NCBI RefSeq assembly: GCF_003671715.1
Contig: NZ_RAIF01000031.1
Location: 361,935-397,681 of the forward strand
From: Streptomyces sp. E2N166
GTDB lineage: Bacteria > Actinomycetota > Actinomycetes > Streptomycetales > Streptomycetaceae
Length of the DNA: 35,747 nt
Direction of reading: 5' to 3'
Of this stretch, positions 16,783 to 24,864 are shown piece after piece. Made by a program: the position numbers and the translations under genes. The notes under the pieces were generated by a model. It was not told the DNA's origin. It saw only the letters and a program-made list of their open reading frames with translations, and searched no databases. The stretch's first letter is position 1. Every line of letters starts with the position of its first letter.

Positions 16783-16874
16783 CCGGGGGCGGAAGCCGGG
16801 AGCAGCCGCCGCCCCGCCAGAACCATGAAAGCCGGACACCGGCCGCCCCGCCAGAAACCATGGAACCCAGGTAG
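16779..16874 (+). other. Possible 31-codon leader ORF with direct repeat between tadA and tadB
   Basis: The 102-bp gap between tadA and tadB is fully covered by a small frame (MTGGGSREQPPPRQNHE...) whose ATG overlaps the tadA stop and which ends ten bases before tadB. The gap holds two copies of a GCCGCCCCGCCAGAA-type sequence, each followed by (A)CCATG (about 16806-16829 and 16841-16863). The frame has no recognisable product; it may keep ribosomes moving towards tadB, or it may be chance. Confidence 0.3.
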
Positions 16875-16884
16875 GAACCGCCCG

Positions 16885-17829
16885 ATGGAACTGGAAACGC
16901 TCGTCACGCTCACCACCGGTATCACGGTGCTGACCTGCGCCCTGGCGGTCATGGGCCTGCACTCCTACGCCGCCGGCAAGGCACAGCGCGCGGCCCTGGT
17001 CGACCGCCTCTCCGCCACCGGCCGGCCCCCTTCCGCCGGACGTCCGCGCCGCTTCCGCACCCTGGACCGCCGCCTGCGCCGCACGAAGCTCGGCCGCAGA
17101 CTCGAACTGCGCCTGGCGGCGACCGGCCTGGACGTCACGCCCGGCGAGTTCTTCGTCTACATGCTCGCCACGGTCGCGGGCCTCTGGCTGATCGGTCAGG
17201 CCGCACTGGCCCCCTTCTTCGGCCCCCTCGCCGGCCTGCTCGGCATCGGCGTGGCGGTCCAGTTCCTCAACTGGCAACGTCAGAAGCGCATCGAGAGGTT
17301 CATCAACCAGCTCCCCGAACTCGCCCGCATCCTCGCCAACGCCACCCAGGCGGGCCTCGCCCTGCGCACCGCCATCGGCATGGCGGCGGAGGAACTGGAC
17401 GCCCCGGCCGGTGAGGAGCTTGGCAAGGTGGCCGACCAACTGGCCGTCGGCGCCTCGATGGACGACGCCCTCGGCGAACTCGCCGACCGCCTCCCCTCCC
17501 GCGAACTGGTCGTCCTGGTCACCACCCTGGTCCTCTCCAACCGCGCGGGCGGCCAGGTGGTCAGCGCGCTGCGCAACCTCACGGACACGCTGGAGGAGCG
17601 CAAGGAGACCCGACGCGAGGTCCGCACCCAGCTGTCCCAGGTCAGCATGACGTCGTACGCCGTCCCCGTGCTGGGTGTCGGCTCGTTGTTCCTGATGAAC
17701 GGGGTGAAGGACGGCGCCCTGGAGCGCATGACGGGCTCCCCGGCCGGCCAGACCGCGGTGATCGTGGCGTTCGCGCTCTACGCGGTCGGCTTCATCCTCA
17801 TCCGCCGCCTGTCCCGCATCGACGTCTGA
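16885..17829 (+). CDS. tadB: TadB-type inner-membrane platform protein, 314 aa
   Basis: Type II secretion system F-domain membrane protein that forms the pilus assembly platform with TadC. There is an N-terminal transmembrane helix (LVTLTTGITVLTCALAVMGL), a basic cytoplasmic stretch and two close helices around GLWLIGQAALAPFFGPLAGL. The T2SF domain contains QLPELARILANATQAGLAL and VVLVTTLVLSNRAGGQVVSA, and a C-terminal helix ends at IRRLSRIDV. The ATG at 16885 has a GGTAGGAA ribosome site, which includes the stop of the small upstream frame. It is followed after 16 bases by tadC. Confidence 0.92.
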   Translation: MELETLVTLTTGITVLTCALAVMGLHSYAAGKAQRAALVDRLSATGRPPSAGRPRRFRTLDRRLRRTKLGRRLELRLAATGLDVTPGEFFVYMLATVAGLWLIGQAALAPFFGPLAGLLGIGVAVQFLNWQRQKRIERFINQLPELARILANATQAGLALRTAIGMAAEELDAPAGEELGKVADQLAVGASMDDALGELADRLPSRELVVLVTTLVLSNRAGGQVVSALRNLTDTLEERKETRREVRTQLSQVSMTSYAVPVLGVGSLFLMNGVKDGALERMTGSPAGQTAVIVAFALYAVGFILIRRLSRIDV

Positions 17830-17845
17830 GAGGGAGCTGACAGAC

Positions 17846-18739
17846 ATGGGACCGGGACTACTCCTCGCCCTGCTCATGGGCCTGAGCGTCTGCGGCGTCT
17901 TCGCCGGCATCCGCATGTACCGGGCCGACGCCAAACTGCCCCACGACCTCGCCCTCGCCCTGGAGGTCGGCTCCACCCGCACCGGCGCGGTGGACTCGCT
18001 CATCGACCGCATGGGCATGCGCTACGCCCCCGCCGTGCTGCGCCTGATGGGCCCCGCCCTGGTGGCCAGGTACCGCCGCCGGATCGACCTGGCCGGCAAC
18101 CCCGGCGGCCTGACCATCGACCGCTACGCCGCCCGCCGCGCGGTCTACGGCTTCCTGGGCGCGGTCGGCTTCCTGGTCTTCCTCCTGCGCGGCCAGTTCG
18201 TGGTCGCCGGGCTGCTGCTGGCCTTCGGCGCGTTCTGGACGGAGGTCGGCATCTGGTCGGCGATCCGCATCCGCAAGGACGAGATCGAGCGCACGCTCCC
18301 CGACTTCCTGGACGTACTGGCGGTCGTGGTCAGCGCCGGGCTGGGATTCCGACAGGCCCTGGACCGGGTGGCGATCCGCTACGAGGGCCCGTGGGCCGAC
18401 GAACTCCGCATCACCCTGCGCCAGATGGACCTGGGCATGAGCCGCCGAGAGGCCTTCGCGGAGCTGCGCCGGCGCAACGACTCGGAACAGGTGGCGATGT
18501 TCGTGACGGCACTGCAGCAGGGCGAGGAACTGGGCGCACCCATCGTCGACACCCTGGTCGCCCTGGCCAAGGACATGCGCCGCACGGACGCCCAGAACGC
18601 CCGCCGCAAGGCCGCCCGAGCGGTCCCGAAGGCCACGATGATGATCACCACCTTCATGGTCCCGGCCACGATGATCCTCCTCGGCGCCGGCCTGATCCTC
18701 GGGTCGGGCACGGACTTCGGCACGATCACGGGCGAGTAG
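17846..18739 (+). CDS. tadC: TadC-type inner-membrane platform protein, 297 aa
   Basis: Second T2SF-domain platform protein. Hydrophobic segments are at the N-terminus (LLLALLMGLSVCGVFAG), in the middle (VYGFLGAVGFLVFLL, FVVAGLLLAFGAFW) and at the C-terminus (TFMVPATMILLGAGLILGSG). The F-domain core includes TLPDFLDVLAVVVSAGLGFR and QVAMFVTALQQGEELGAPI. The ATG has GGGAG upstream. The TadA-TadB-TadC trio in this order defines the export machine. A 441-bp region without a clear gene separates it from the pilin. Confidence 0.92.
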   Translation: MGPGLLLALLMGLSVCGVFAGIRMYRADAKLPHDLALALEVGSTRTGAVDSLIDRMGMRYAPAVLRLMGPALVARYRRRIDLAGNPGGLTIDRYAARRAVYGFLGAVGFLVFLLRGQFVVAGLLLAFGAFWTEVGIWSAIRIRKDEIERTLPDFLDVLAVVVSAGLGFRQALDRVAIRYEGPWADELRITLRQMDLGMSRREAFAELRRRNDSEQVAMFVTALQQGEELGAPIVDTLVALAKDMRRTDAQNARRKAARAVPKATMMITTFMVPATMILLGAGLILGSGTDFGTITGE

Positions 18740-19180
18740 GGGAGGAGGACGTCATGCCGATCAAGCGGCCGCGACAGGAGGGCGGCGTAAACGGTCAGAG
18801 TGCGACTGCACACGAAGAGACGACATCAACAAGCGTTGACCGGCAGACCAATCAGGCGATTTTCGCGCAACGCCTTTCGCACTTGCAATCACCTGTGGGA
18901 GAGTCATTGGCTGGTACTCCCGACAGGTCGAGGTCCCAACTGAGCGCAAAGGAGGTGGAGATCGTGGACGACGCGGCATCCGGCACGGCCAACCAGAAGA
19001 CCGCCGCCACCCACCCCCGCGACCCCCACCGAACGGCTGCGCCAAGGGTGACCTCGCTGGACCGACTCACAGCACGTGACGGGGCCCATGACGGACCCCC
19101 GGGGACCTCGGACCCGAGGGCCCTCCCGCCGCACGTTCCGCACGACGAACGCGGCATCGTCCACCCTGGAGGGGAACACC
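18740..19180 (+). other. Region between tadC and flp: control region or unrecognised ORF
   Basis: No protein family is recognisable here. Two excellent ribosome sites are present: GGGGAGGAGGACGTC before ATG 18754, and AAAGGAGGT before GTG 18964. Both starts are in one frame that stays open without a stop through the flp gene to 19977, joining the tadG frame. The product before flp (MPIKRPRQEGGVNGQ...) is Thr/Ser/Gln-rich; beyond about codon 85 it turns Pro/His/Arg/Gly-rich, which looks like out-of-frame GC-rich DNA. GC is lower than in the flanks around 18840-18920, as expected for a promoter. I favour a pilin promoter/leader region, possibly with a short peptide. Confidence 0.4.
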
Positions 19181-19381
19181 ATGACCAACTGGCTTCACAC
19201 CACCACCGCCCACCTGCACTCCCGCGCCACCGCCCGCAACGACAAGGGCCAGACGGCTGTGGAGTACCTGGGGATCATCGCGGTGGTGGTGGCAATCGTG
19301 CTGGCGATCACGGGGACGGATATCGGGCAGTCGATCTACGACGCCATCGTGAACAAGATCGACGAGGTCACTGGCGGCTGA
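19181..19381 (+). CDS. flp: Flp-type major pilin, 66 aa
   Basis: Structural subunit of the Flp/Tad pilus. A 22-residue basic leader ends at NDKG, and cleavage before QTAVEYLG (Glu at +5, then Tyr, as in Flp pilins) would leave a mature pilin of about 43 residues. Its hydrophobic helix is LGIIAVVVAIVLAITGTDIG, and the tail is IYDAIVNKIDEVTGG. The ATG at 19181 follows GGAGGGGAACACC. The stop shares its last base with the next ATG (TGATG), so the downstream gene is translationally coupled. Confidence 0.92.
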   Translation: MTNWLHTTTAHLHSRATARNDKGQTAVEYLGIIAVVVAIVLAITGTDIGQSIYDAIVNKIDEVTGG

Positions 19382-19977
19382 TGTGCCGTCTGAGGTACGA
19401 CGACACAGGGCAGGCGTTCCCCATCTACATCACGGTGGTGGGGGGCCTGCTCTTTCTCGCGTTCGCCTACTTTGCGGTCGGCCAGGCCTCTGCAAATCGG
19501 AACGGTGCCCAAACAGCCGCAGACGCGGCCGCCCTCGCAGCGGCCCAGGACACGCGAGACCAACTCGCTGAGGTGTGGGTCAACGACATCGGGGATCCGA
19601 CCAGGTGGCAGAGCATTTTCGAAGGGGATGTGGCGGGTCTCGGCCCTTCGTGCTGGCGCGGCGAGCAGCTTGCGGCGCGAAACGACGCTCGTGTGTTGAG
19701 TTGCAACCCAGAAGGCCTGCTGGGATTCGCTGTTGAGGTGGAGACGGACAGGCCCGTGGGGGATTCCATCGTGCCGGGCACAGAGGACAAGAGGTCACGA
19801 GCTTCCGCGACTGCCGTGATCGAGGCAGAGTGCACGTTTGAGCTGCCCTCGGAAGCTGCAGAGGGTGATGCATTGCCTCAACTCACTTGCGGGGAAGAGC
19901 AATGGGACCTGGATCCAGAGAACCCGGGCGACCTGCCGAAGCCCGAGGAACTGTTCGACGTCCATCTGGCCGACTGA
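19381..19977 (+). CDS. TadG/TadE-like pilus-associated membrane protein, 198 aa
   Basis: A single N-terminal hydrophobic segment (AFPIYITVVGGLLFLAFAYF) preceded by TGQ, followed by the Ala-rich stretch NGAQTAADAAALAAAQDTRD that is typical of putative Flp-pilus TadE/G-like proteins. The extracellular domain is acidic with four cysteines (PSCW, LSCN, AECTF, LTCGEE), probably two disulfides. It overlaps flp by one base. GC and codon bias are somewhat lower than in tadA-tadC. It is likely a minor pilin or a cell-wall-facing component. Confidence 0.82.
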   Translation: MCRLRYDDTGQAFPIYITVVGGLLFLAFAYFAVGQASANRNGAQTAADAAALAAAQDTRDQLAEVWVNDIGDPTRWQSIFEGDVAGLGPSCWRGEQLAARNDARVLSCNPEGLLGFAVEVETDRPVGDSIVPGTEDKRSRASATAVIEAECTFELPSEAAEGDALPQLTCGEEQWDLDPENPGDLPKPEELFDVHLAD

Positions 19978-20011
19978 CAAGCGAATGACGAGGATGAGGA
20001 AGGCAGGGGGC

Positions 20012-20587
20012 ATGAACATTCGGTTCGCTATGGCCCGCAAAGGGGTGATCGCCGTGGCCGTCGGTGCTGGCCTGATCCTGAGTCTGGCTGGCTGCAGCGG
20101 GGGCGACGGCGAGGATGGGAAGCCGGAGACCTCGGCGGCTGCCTCCAGAGATAGTGGCTCTGATCCAAGCGCCCAGGAAGGGTCGGACGAGCCTTTGGCT
20201 GAGCTCAAGGGGGAGGACGGCCTAATCCTTAAGCTCACTTCGGCTCAAAGAGACGTTGGCGGGTTTGTCACCATCAGTGGTGAGTTGAAGAATGACGGCG
20301 ACGAGCCGGCGCGTCTCTCCGTACGCACCGCGGGCGATGAGACGGAGATCATCAGGCACGGGACGTCGCTGGGTGGAGCCACACTCGTAGATGCCACAGG
20401 AAAGAAGCGCTACTACGTGCTTCGTGACACGGATGGGCGGCCCCTCACCACTACGAACATGCCGAGGATCAAGGCAGGCGCTTCTATTCCTGTCTTCATG
20501 CAGTTTCCCGCCCCGCCCACGAGCACCTCCGAGGTCGCATTCCAACTACCGACTTTCGCCAGCGCGACCATCTCCATCTCCGGGTGA
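20012..20587 (+). CDS. Tad-linked lipoprotein, 191 aa
   Basis: Secreted and lipid-anchored. The signal peptide (MARKGVIAVAVGAGLILSL) ends in a lipobox LAGC with the cysteine at about residue 26; a Ser/Gly/Asp-rich linker follows. The rest is an all-beta domain (GLILKLTSAQRDVGGFVTIS, then ELKNDGDEPARLSV) resembling small immunoglobulin-like or DUF4352-type folds. No enzymatic motif is visible. The ATG at 20012 has AGGAAGG upstream; an earlier ATG at 19985 lacks one. It is 34 bases downstream of the tadG-like gene and 7 bases upstream of the OmpA-family gene, so it is probably part of the tad operon. Confidence 0.75.
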   Translation: MNIRFAMARKGVIAVAVGAGLILSLAGCSGGDGEDGKPETSAAASRDSGSDPSAQEGSDEPLAELKGEDGLILKLTSAQRDVGGFVTISGELKNDGDEPARLSVRTAGDETEIIRHGTSLGGATLVDATGKKRYYVLRDTDGRPLTTTNMPRIKAGASIPVFMQFPAPPTSTSEVAFQLPTFASATISISG

Positions 20588-20594
20588 GGCCACC

Positions 20595-21224
20595 ATGACC
20601 TCGACCTCGCGCCTCACTCGTGCCCTGACCACGGCCACCCTCTTGCTCGCCTCGACCTTGTACGGCACGACGACCGTCCACGCCGAAGACGACCCCAACG
20701 ACCCTCCAGGCAGCGAGCCCTCCGCCTCCGCCCCCATCGAAGTGGACTCCAACGACCCGGACCTGAAGATCCCGGACGGTGCCACGCTCGCGCAGGCGAA
20801 GGTGCTGGACATCAAGTCGGTCGTGGAGGAGCAGAGCGGCGACGAACGCCGGGAGGACACCAACACGAGCGTGACGCTCGCGCTCCAGGCAGAGGTGCTG
20901 TTCGGAAAGGACAGCGCGAAGCTCGGCTCCGAGGCGAAGTCCCGGATCACAGGCATCGCCGAGGAGATCAAGACCCAGAACGCCACAAGGGTCCGCGTCT
21001 TCGGCTTCACCGACAACCTCGGCTCCTCCGCCCACGGCGACGTACTCTCCAAGCAGCGCGCCAACGCCGTACACGACGTCCTGTCGCAGACCCTGAACGA
21101 CCCCGGCATCACGTACGAGGTCCGCGGCTACGGCGAGCAGTACCCCATCTCCGACAACTCGACGGAGGCCGGCCGCAAGAAGAACCGCAGGGTCGAGGTC
21201 ACGTTCCCGCGCACGGAAGGCTGA
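20595..21224 (+). CDS. OmpA-family peptidoglycan-binding protein, 209 aa
   Basis: Exported cell-wall protein. A signal peptide (LTTATLLLASTLYGTTTVHA) is followed by an acidic linker and a C-terminal OmpA-like domain (about residues 95-205). The latter has LALQAEVLFGKDSAKLGSEA, VRVFGFTDNLGSSAHGDVLS and NRRVEVTF, including the Asp and Arg that contact diaminopimelate in this family. In a Gram-positive it would tether to peptidoglycan rather than to an outer membrane. The ATG at 20595 lies 7 bases after the lipoprotein stop with a weak GGTGAGG site. Its place at the end of the tad run suggests it anchors or guides the pilus through the wall (inference). Confidence 0.87.
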   Translation: MTSTSRLTRALTTATLLLASTLYGTTTVHAEDDPNDPPGSEPSASAPIEVDSNDPDLKIPDGATLAQAKVLDIKSVVEEQSGDERREDTNTSVTLALQAEVLFGKDSAKLGSEAKSRITGIAEEIKTQNATRVRVFGFTDNLGSSAHGDVLSKQRANAVHDVLSQTLNDPGITYEVRGYGEQYPISDNSTEAGRKKNRRVEVTFPRTEG

Positions 21225-21458
21225 CCGCCTCGGAGCGACACTTCGCCCGAGAAGGGTGATTGCCCGACTCCGCTGGCCGGCGTCGTCCGAGCCTGCTCCG
21301 GAGACTGAGGCTGGGCAAGGAAGCGCTCAGCGTAAGGCGCTGAATGTCGGCGCTCTCCGGGCTCCTCGTGCCGACCGGGGTCGTGTCCGAGTCGCGAGGG
21401 AAGGCTGGTCGGCGAGAGCTGGAGCGAGGCGCTGAGAAGCGGAGAGGGGGAGCGCACC

Positions 21459-22052
21459 ATGGCAGTGAAACCGGGGCCCAGGAAGCGATCACCAGGCACG
21501 AGGGTTCGGACAGGCACGGGTCTCGTACTGTCGGCGCTGCTTGCGTTGGCGACGACAACCGGCTGCGACAACTCCGCCGAACCGGCCGGGACGCCGTCAA
21601 GCGGTGACGAAGGAGCGAAGCCCAGCGCGACGCACCGCCCTTCACCCCCACCCGGTTCCTCCGCCGACCACACCGGCGCCAGTCACCCCTCGCTGTCGGC
21701 AGCGGACGGACGAGACATCGGCGCATGCGCGGACGGTGATTGCCAGATCCTGGTGTCCGAGCCGGTCACCGTACGTTTCAAGGGTCCCTCCGGCGCGGCG
21801 GCGACGCTCAAGGTGACCAAGGTCGGCCCGAACGAGGTCGCCTACACGGTGAAGTCGGGCCACGGCCAGTCCAGGGGCAGCGCTCGTGGCCCGGGACAAG
21901 GCTGCATCACAGTTCTCCGCAGCAACGGCAGCGGCAACTCCTGCGGTGGACTGGGCGACGGCGCCAGGCCGAGCGTCCAGCCCGGAGCCGTGGTGATCCA
22001 GGCAGCGACAGGAGAGGTCGGTACGGCGATCCTCGACATCGTTTCCGACTGA
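21459..22052 (+). CDS. Secreted lipoprotein of unknown function, 197 aa
   Basis: The signal peptide (GTGLVLSALLALATTTG) ends in a lipobox-like TTGC with the cysteine near residue 37. A Pro/Ser-rich, low-complexity linker follows (about 40-85), then a compact domain with paired cysteines (GACADGDC, QGCITVLRSN, NSCGGLG) and a beta-rich pattern SEPVTVRFKGPSGAAATLKV. The ATG at 21459 follows GGAGAGGGGGAG. I do not recognise a family. The 234 bases upstream hold no evident gene. The gene ends convergently against the DUF192 gene, 38 bases away. Confidence 0.72.
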   Translation: MAVKPGPRKRSPGTRVRTGTGLVLSALLALATTTGCDNSAEPAGTPSSGDEGAKPSATHRPSPPPGSSADHTGASHPSLSAADGRDIGACADGDCQILVSEPVTVRFKGPSGAAATLKVTKVGPNEVAYTVKSGHGQSRGSARGPGQGCITVLRSNGSGNSCGGLGDGARPSVQPGAVVIQAATGEVGTAILDIVSD

Positions 22053-22090
22053 CGCGCAAGGAAGCCGAACGGCCGCCGGGTCACCTGCCC

Positions 22091-22462
22091 CTAACCTTCC
22101 ACGACCGCGACCTGCACTCCCGCCTTCACTCCCCACCTGGTCATCGCCCCGGCCTCAGCCTCCAGCACATGGCGGGAACGCAACCGGGGCAGCCCGAGCC
22201 TGCCTGCCCGCATGGTGCGCACGGCGATGACGACGAACCGCCGGTCGAGATAGGCGACGTCGATGGGCATCCGCATCCGCAAAGTGTGCACGCTGTTGGC
22301 AGGGGACAGCAGGATCGCCCCGTCTATGGAGTCCCGCCCCAACAGCCCCTTGGTGCGAGCACGGTAGGAGCCGGCGATCTCCAGCGGAACACGGACGCTC
22401 CCGGCCCCGGCGCCCCCCTCCACGAGCAACGCTCCTCGCCCGTCCCGCCGGCGCCGACCCAT
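22091..22462 (-). CDS. DUF192 family protein, 123 aa
   Basis: Small single-domain protein. The DUF192 pattern is visible: EIAGSYRARTKGLLGRDSID, then a hydrophobic ILLSPANSVHTLRMRMPIDV and VAYLDRRFVVIAVRTMRAG, ending with VLEAEAGAMTRWGVKAGVQV. Molecular function is unknown. The ATG at 22462 has GGAGAGGGG upstream; the frame continues to 22594 but the added residues are not family-like. It is a lone leftward gene among rightward secreted-protein genes, and no signal peptide is seen with this start. Confidence 0.85.
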   Translation of the reverse strand: MGRRRRDGRGALLVEGGAGAGSVRVPLEIAGSYRARTKGLLGRDSIDGAILLSPANSVHTLRMRMPIDVAYLDRRFVVIAVRTMRAGRLGLPRLRSRHVLEAEAGAMTRWGVKAGVQVAVVEG

Positions 22463-22725
22463 GCCGATACCCCTCTCCGCCAGTGCGCACCACTGCAGGC
22501 CTCTTTGCTGCTTCCTGCGTGAAACGCGCCGAAGCGAGCGGGGTGGCCGCCCCAGGGGCCGATGCTGTCGCGTTATGCAACCGTTGTCACCCAAGAAGCC
22601 ACACGTACGGCTGATTTGGGCGCATGGGACCCGGTGGGGAGACGGGTCTCACTCTGGTGCCACTCCATCCTGGTGGATAGCGTTGCTTCGCTCAAGAGAA
22701 GCCCCGTCCCACCCAGGAGCCGACC

Positions 22726-23388
22726 GTGAATCGCCGCCGCCCCACCCTGCTCGCAGCGCTCACGCTGACCGCCGCTGCGGCCTTGACGCTGTCCGCATGC
22801 GGAAGCGACGACAGCCCCTCCAGCGACGAGGACAAGATCGCGGGGGCGGACACGGGCGGCTCCGCCCCGTCAGCATCGTCGACCGCGTCCGGGCCGTCGG
22901 AGAACGACCGACCCAAGATCGAGCTGCCCTCCGATCTCTCCTACACCTTCGAGTGGCCCAAGACCGGTGACAAGGAGAAGGACGCGGTGCTCGCCGACAG
23001 CGAGCAGTCCATCAAGGCCGTGGACCTGGCAATCGTCAACCAGGACGCACTCGACAAGGCCTACCTCTACTACTACGAGGGCGAGGCAGCAGCCGGTACG
23101 CAGAAATTCATTCAGAACTACGTTGACCAAAAGGCTGGCGTCACGGGAAGCTACCGCTTCTACGCTCCTGAAGTGTCGGTCGACGAGGACGGCACAGCTT
23201 CTTTTACTTATTGTGAAGATCAAGGCAAGGCGTATGTTAAGTACCTCAAGACCAACAAGGTCAGAAAAACCGAGGTAACTGCCAAGAGCTACGTCATTTA
23301 CCACACGTCCCTGAAGAAGACGAGGGAAGGTGTGTGGGCCATCCAGAAGATCGTCTCGCAGAGTGGGAGCGAAAAGTGCCAGCCCTGA
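22726..23388 (+). CDS. Lipoprotein of unknown function, 220 aa
   Basis: The signal peptide (LLAALTLTAAAALTL) ends in lipobox LSAC with the lipidated cysteine at about residue 25; a Ser/Asp/Gly linker runs to about residue 60. The C-terminal domain (YTFEWPKTGDKEKDAVLADS, then YLYYYEGEAAAGTQKFIQNY) resembles small SnoaL/NTF2-like secreted domains, but I cannot confirm this. Two cysteines (TYCEDQ, SEKCQP) may form a disulfide. The GTG at 22726 follows AGGAGCCGACC. The 3' half (about 23095-23300) is clearly less GC-rich than its surroundings. It overlaps the next gene by 13 bases. Confidence 0.78.
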   Translation: MNRRRPTLLAALTLTAAAALTLSACGSDDSPSSDEDKIAGADTGGSAPSASSTASGPSENDRPKIELPSDLSYTFEWPKTGDKEKDAVLADSEQSIKAVDLAIVNQDALDKAYLYYYEGEAAAGTQKFIQNYVDQKAGVTGSYRFYAPEVSVDEDGTASFTYCEDQGKAYVKYLKTNKVRKTEVTAKSYVIYHTSLKKTREGVWAIQKIVSQSGSEKCQP

Positions 23389-24419
23389 CGCATGTGATGA
23401 GAGAGCTATCGGTCACGGTGTTCGCCGGCATGTGTCTGTCGTTCTTGGCGCTCCCTGGCACAGCTCACGCGGACGACATCCTGGACGGCAACACGCAGAA
23501 CTCAAGCACGGAACAGCGTGCGGAGACTGACCCCGACGGTACCGTCGGGGTCACCGTCGGCGGCGTCGTCTTCGACCGTTCGAAGAACGGTGGCGGTGAC
23601 TCGGCCGGGGCGTTGGCGTCCTCCACATCGTGGAGCCCGCCACCCTGCTGGTATGCGCCCAAATACACGCCGAAGCAGTTGCAAGAGCATCTGGAACCGA
23701 TTTGGGAAGCCGGCTCCACAGGGTACGAGTGGGACGCCGAGCAGCGGGAGAAGTACAACGCCCGTGACGAGGAGAAGAGCTTCAACAAGGACAAGACCGG
23801 CAAGGGCTATTGGTGGGCCTCATACGTCAACAAGAGCTACCCGCCGGGTTGGGACTCCTGTGACGAGGACTATTTCTGGGTGGACACGGGCGACGCTCCG
23901 CCGGCCAACGTCGAGAACGCCGTCACCCCCGAGGTCCTCGCAGAGCTTGCCTACGCGGAAATCCGCGTTCCTGGCACCGAGGTGACGTTGGCGCCCGCGG
24001 AGGCCACCAAGGTGAACCTTCCGACGTGGGCGTGGCTGGACGGTGCCGAGTTCAAGCCGGTCTCGGTCACCGCGTCCGTGGAGGCGATCGGAATCGAAGC
24101 GACGGCCACCGCGGAACCGGTCTCACTGAAGATCGAGCCGGGCACCGAGGACGCCGAGACGCACCCCGCATCCGGTGTGTGCGAGATCAACAATGGCCGT
24201 ATCGGCGAGGCCTACGCCAAGGGCAAGGCAGAGGAGACCCCGCCCTGCGGCGTGACTTACCTGCGCTCCTCCGGTGACGGTTCGTATCCGCTTCAGGCCA
24301 CCGTCACCTGGCAGATCCACTGGACCGGCAGCGGAGGGGCTGGTGGCGACCTCCCCGACGGCACGTTCGGTGCTACTCAGGACGTCGTCGTCCAGGAGAT
24401 CCAGGCCGTCAACCGCTGA
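23376..24419 (+). CDS. Secreted protein of unknown function, 347 aa
   Basis: Exported by Sec: the signal sequence (MRELSVTVFAGMCLSFLALP) ends in GTAHA-DD. The mature part is rich in aromatic and acidic residues (SWSPPPCWYAPKYTPKQLQE, GKGYWWASYVNKSYPPGWDS) with cysteines spread along it. Its C-terminal half is beta-rich with repeated Val/Thr strands. The GTG at 23376 is preferred because GGGAG lies six bases upstream; the start overlaps the lipoprotein gene by 13 bases, which implies coupling. An ATG at 23397 is an alternative start nearer the signal peptide. No family is recognised. The two genes probably make partner proteins at the cell surface. Confidence 0.75.
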   Translation: MPALTHVMRELSVTVFAGMCLSFLALPGTAHADDILDGNTQNSSTEQRAETDPDGTVGVTVGGVVFDRSKNGGGDSAGALASSTSWSPPPCWYAPKYTPKQLQEHLEPIWEAGSTGYEWDAEQREKYNARDEEKSFNKDKTGKGYWWASYVNKSYPPGWDSCDEDYFWVDTGDAPPANVENAVTPEVLAELAYAEIRVPGTEVTLAPAEATKVNLPTWAWLDGAEFKPVSVTASVEAIGIEATATAEPVSLKIEPGTEDAETHPASGVCEINNGRIGEAYAKGKAEETPPCGVTYLRSSGDGSYPLQATVTWQIHWTGSGGAGGDLPDGTFGATQDVVVQEIQAVNR

Positions 24420-24546
24420 CCGGCGGCACCAGCCCCCAGTGCGTAAGTGAGCCCCTGAAGAGGGGCAACGGCCGCACGTACGCCACGAAAACCGGATGTC
24501 GTCGTTCCTCTCATCGGTGCAGGTGGACCGGAGAGGGGACGGACAC

Positions 24547-24864
24547 ATGGCGGAGCGGCTTGCCGTTGACGGCGACGAACTCGGGCGGTTCATGAAGTCG
24601 CTGAGGGAGTCGTCGACCTCCCTCAGAGGCGTCCGAAAGGCACTGTCGGGCGCCACGATCACCGGCCTCGGCACGGACGATCTCGACTCGGCGTGTGAGG
24701 CCTTCCAGGAGGACTGGAAGTACGGCTCCGAGGAGATCGGCAAGCAGACCGAGGACCTGGCCGACATCATCGGCAAGAGCAAGGACAGCTACCTCGAAGT
24801 CGACAAGGCGCTCGAGGAAGCGGTGCGGAAGTCGCGCGAGGACAAGAGCGGCGGTAAGAAGTGA
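24547..24864 (+). CDS. Small WXG100-like helical protein, 105 aa
   Basis: The size and all-helical character fit small proteins that accompany WXG-type effectors of type VII-like secretion. A central W-K-Y-G element (AFQEDWKYGSEEIGKQ) lies between two long amphipathic helices (LGRFMKSLRESSTSLRGVRK and DSYLEVDKALEEAVRKSRED). No signal peptide is present. The ATG at 24547 follows GGAGAGGGGACGG. Its stop overlaps the GTG of the next gene (GTGA), so they are co-translated and probably form a heterodimer. Confidence is moderate because the motif is not the strict WxG. Confidence 0.7.
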   Translation: MAERLAVDGDELGRFMKSLRESSTSLRGVRKALSGATITGLGTDDLDSACEAFQEDWKYGSEEIGKQTEDLADIIGKSKDSYLEVDKALEEAVRKSREDKSGGKK

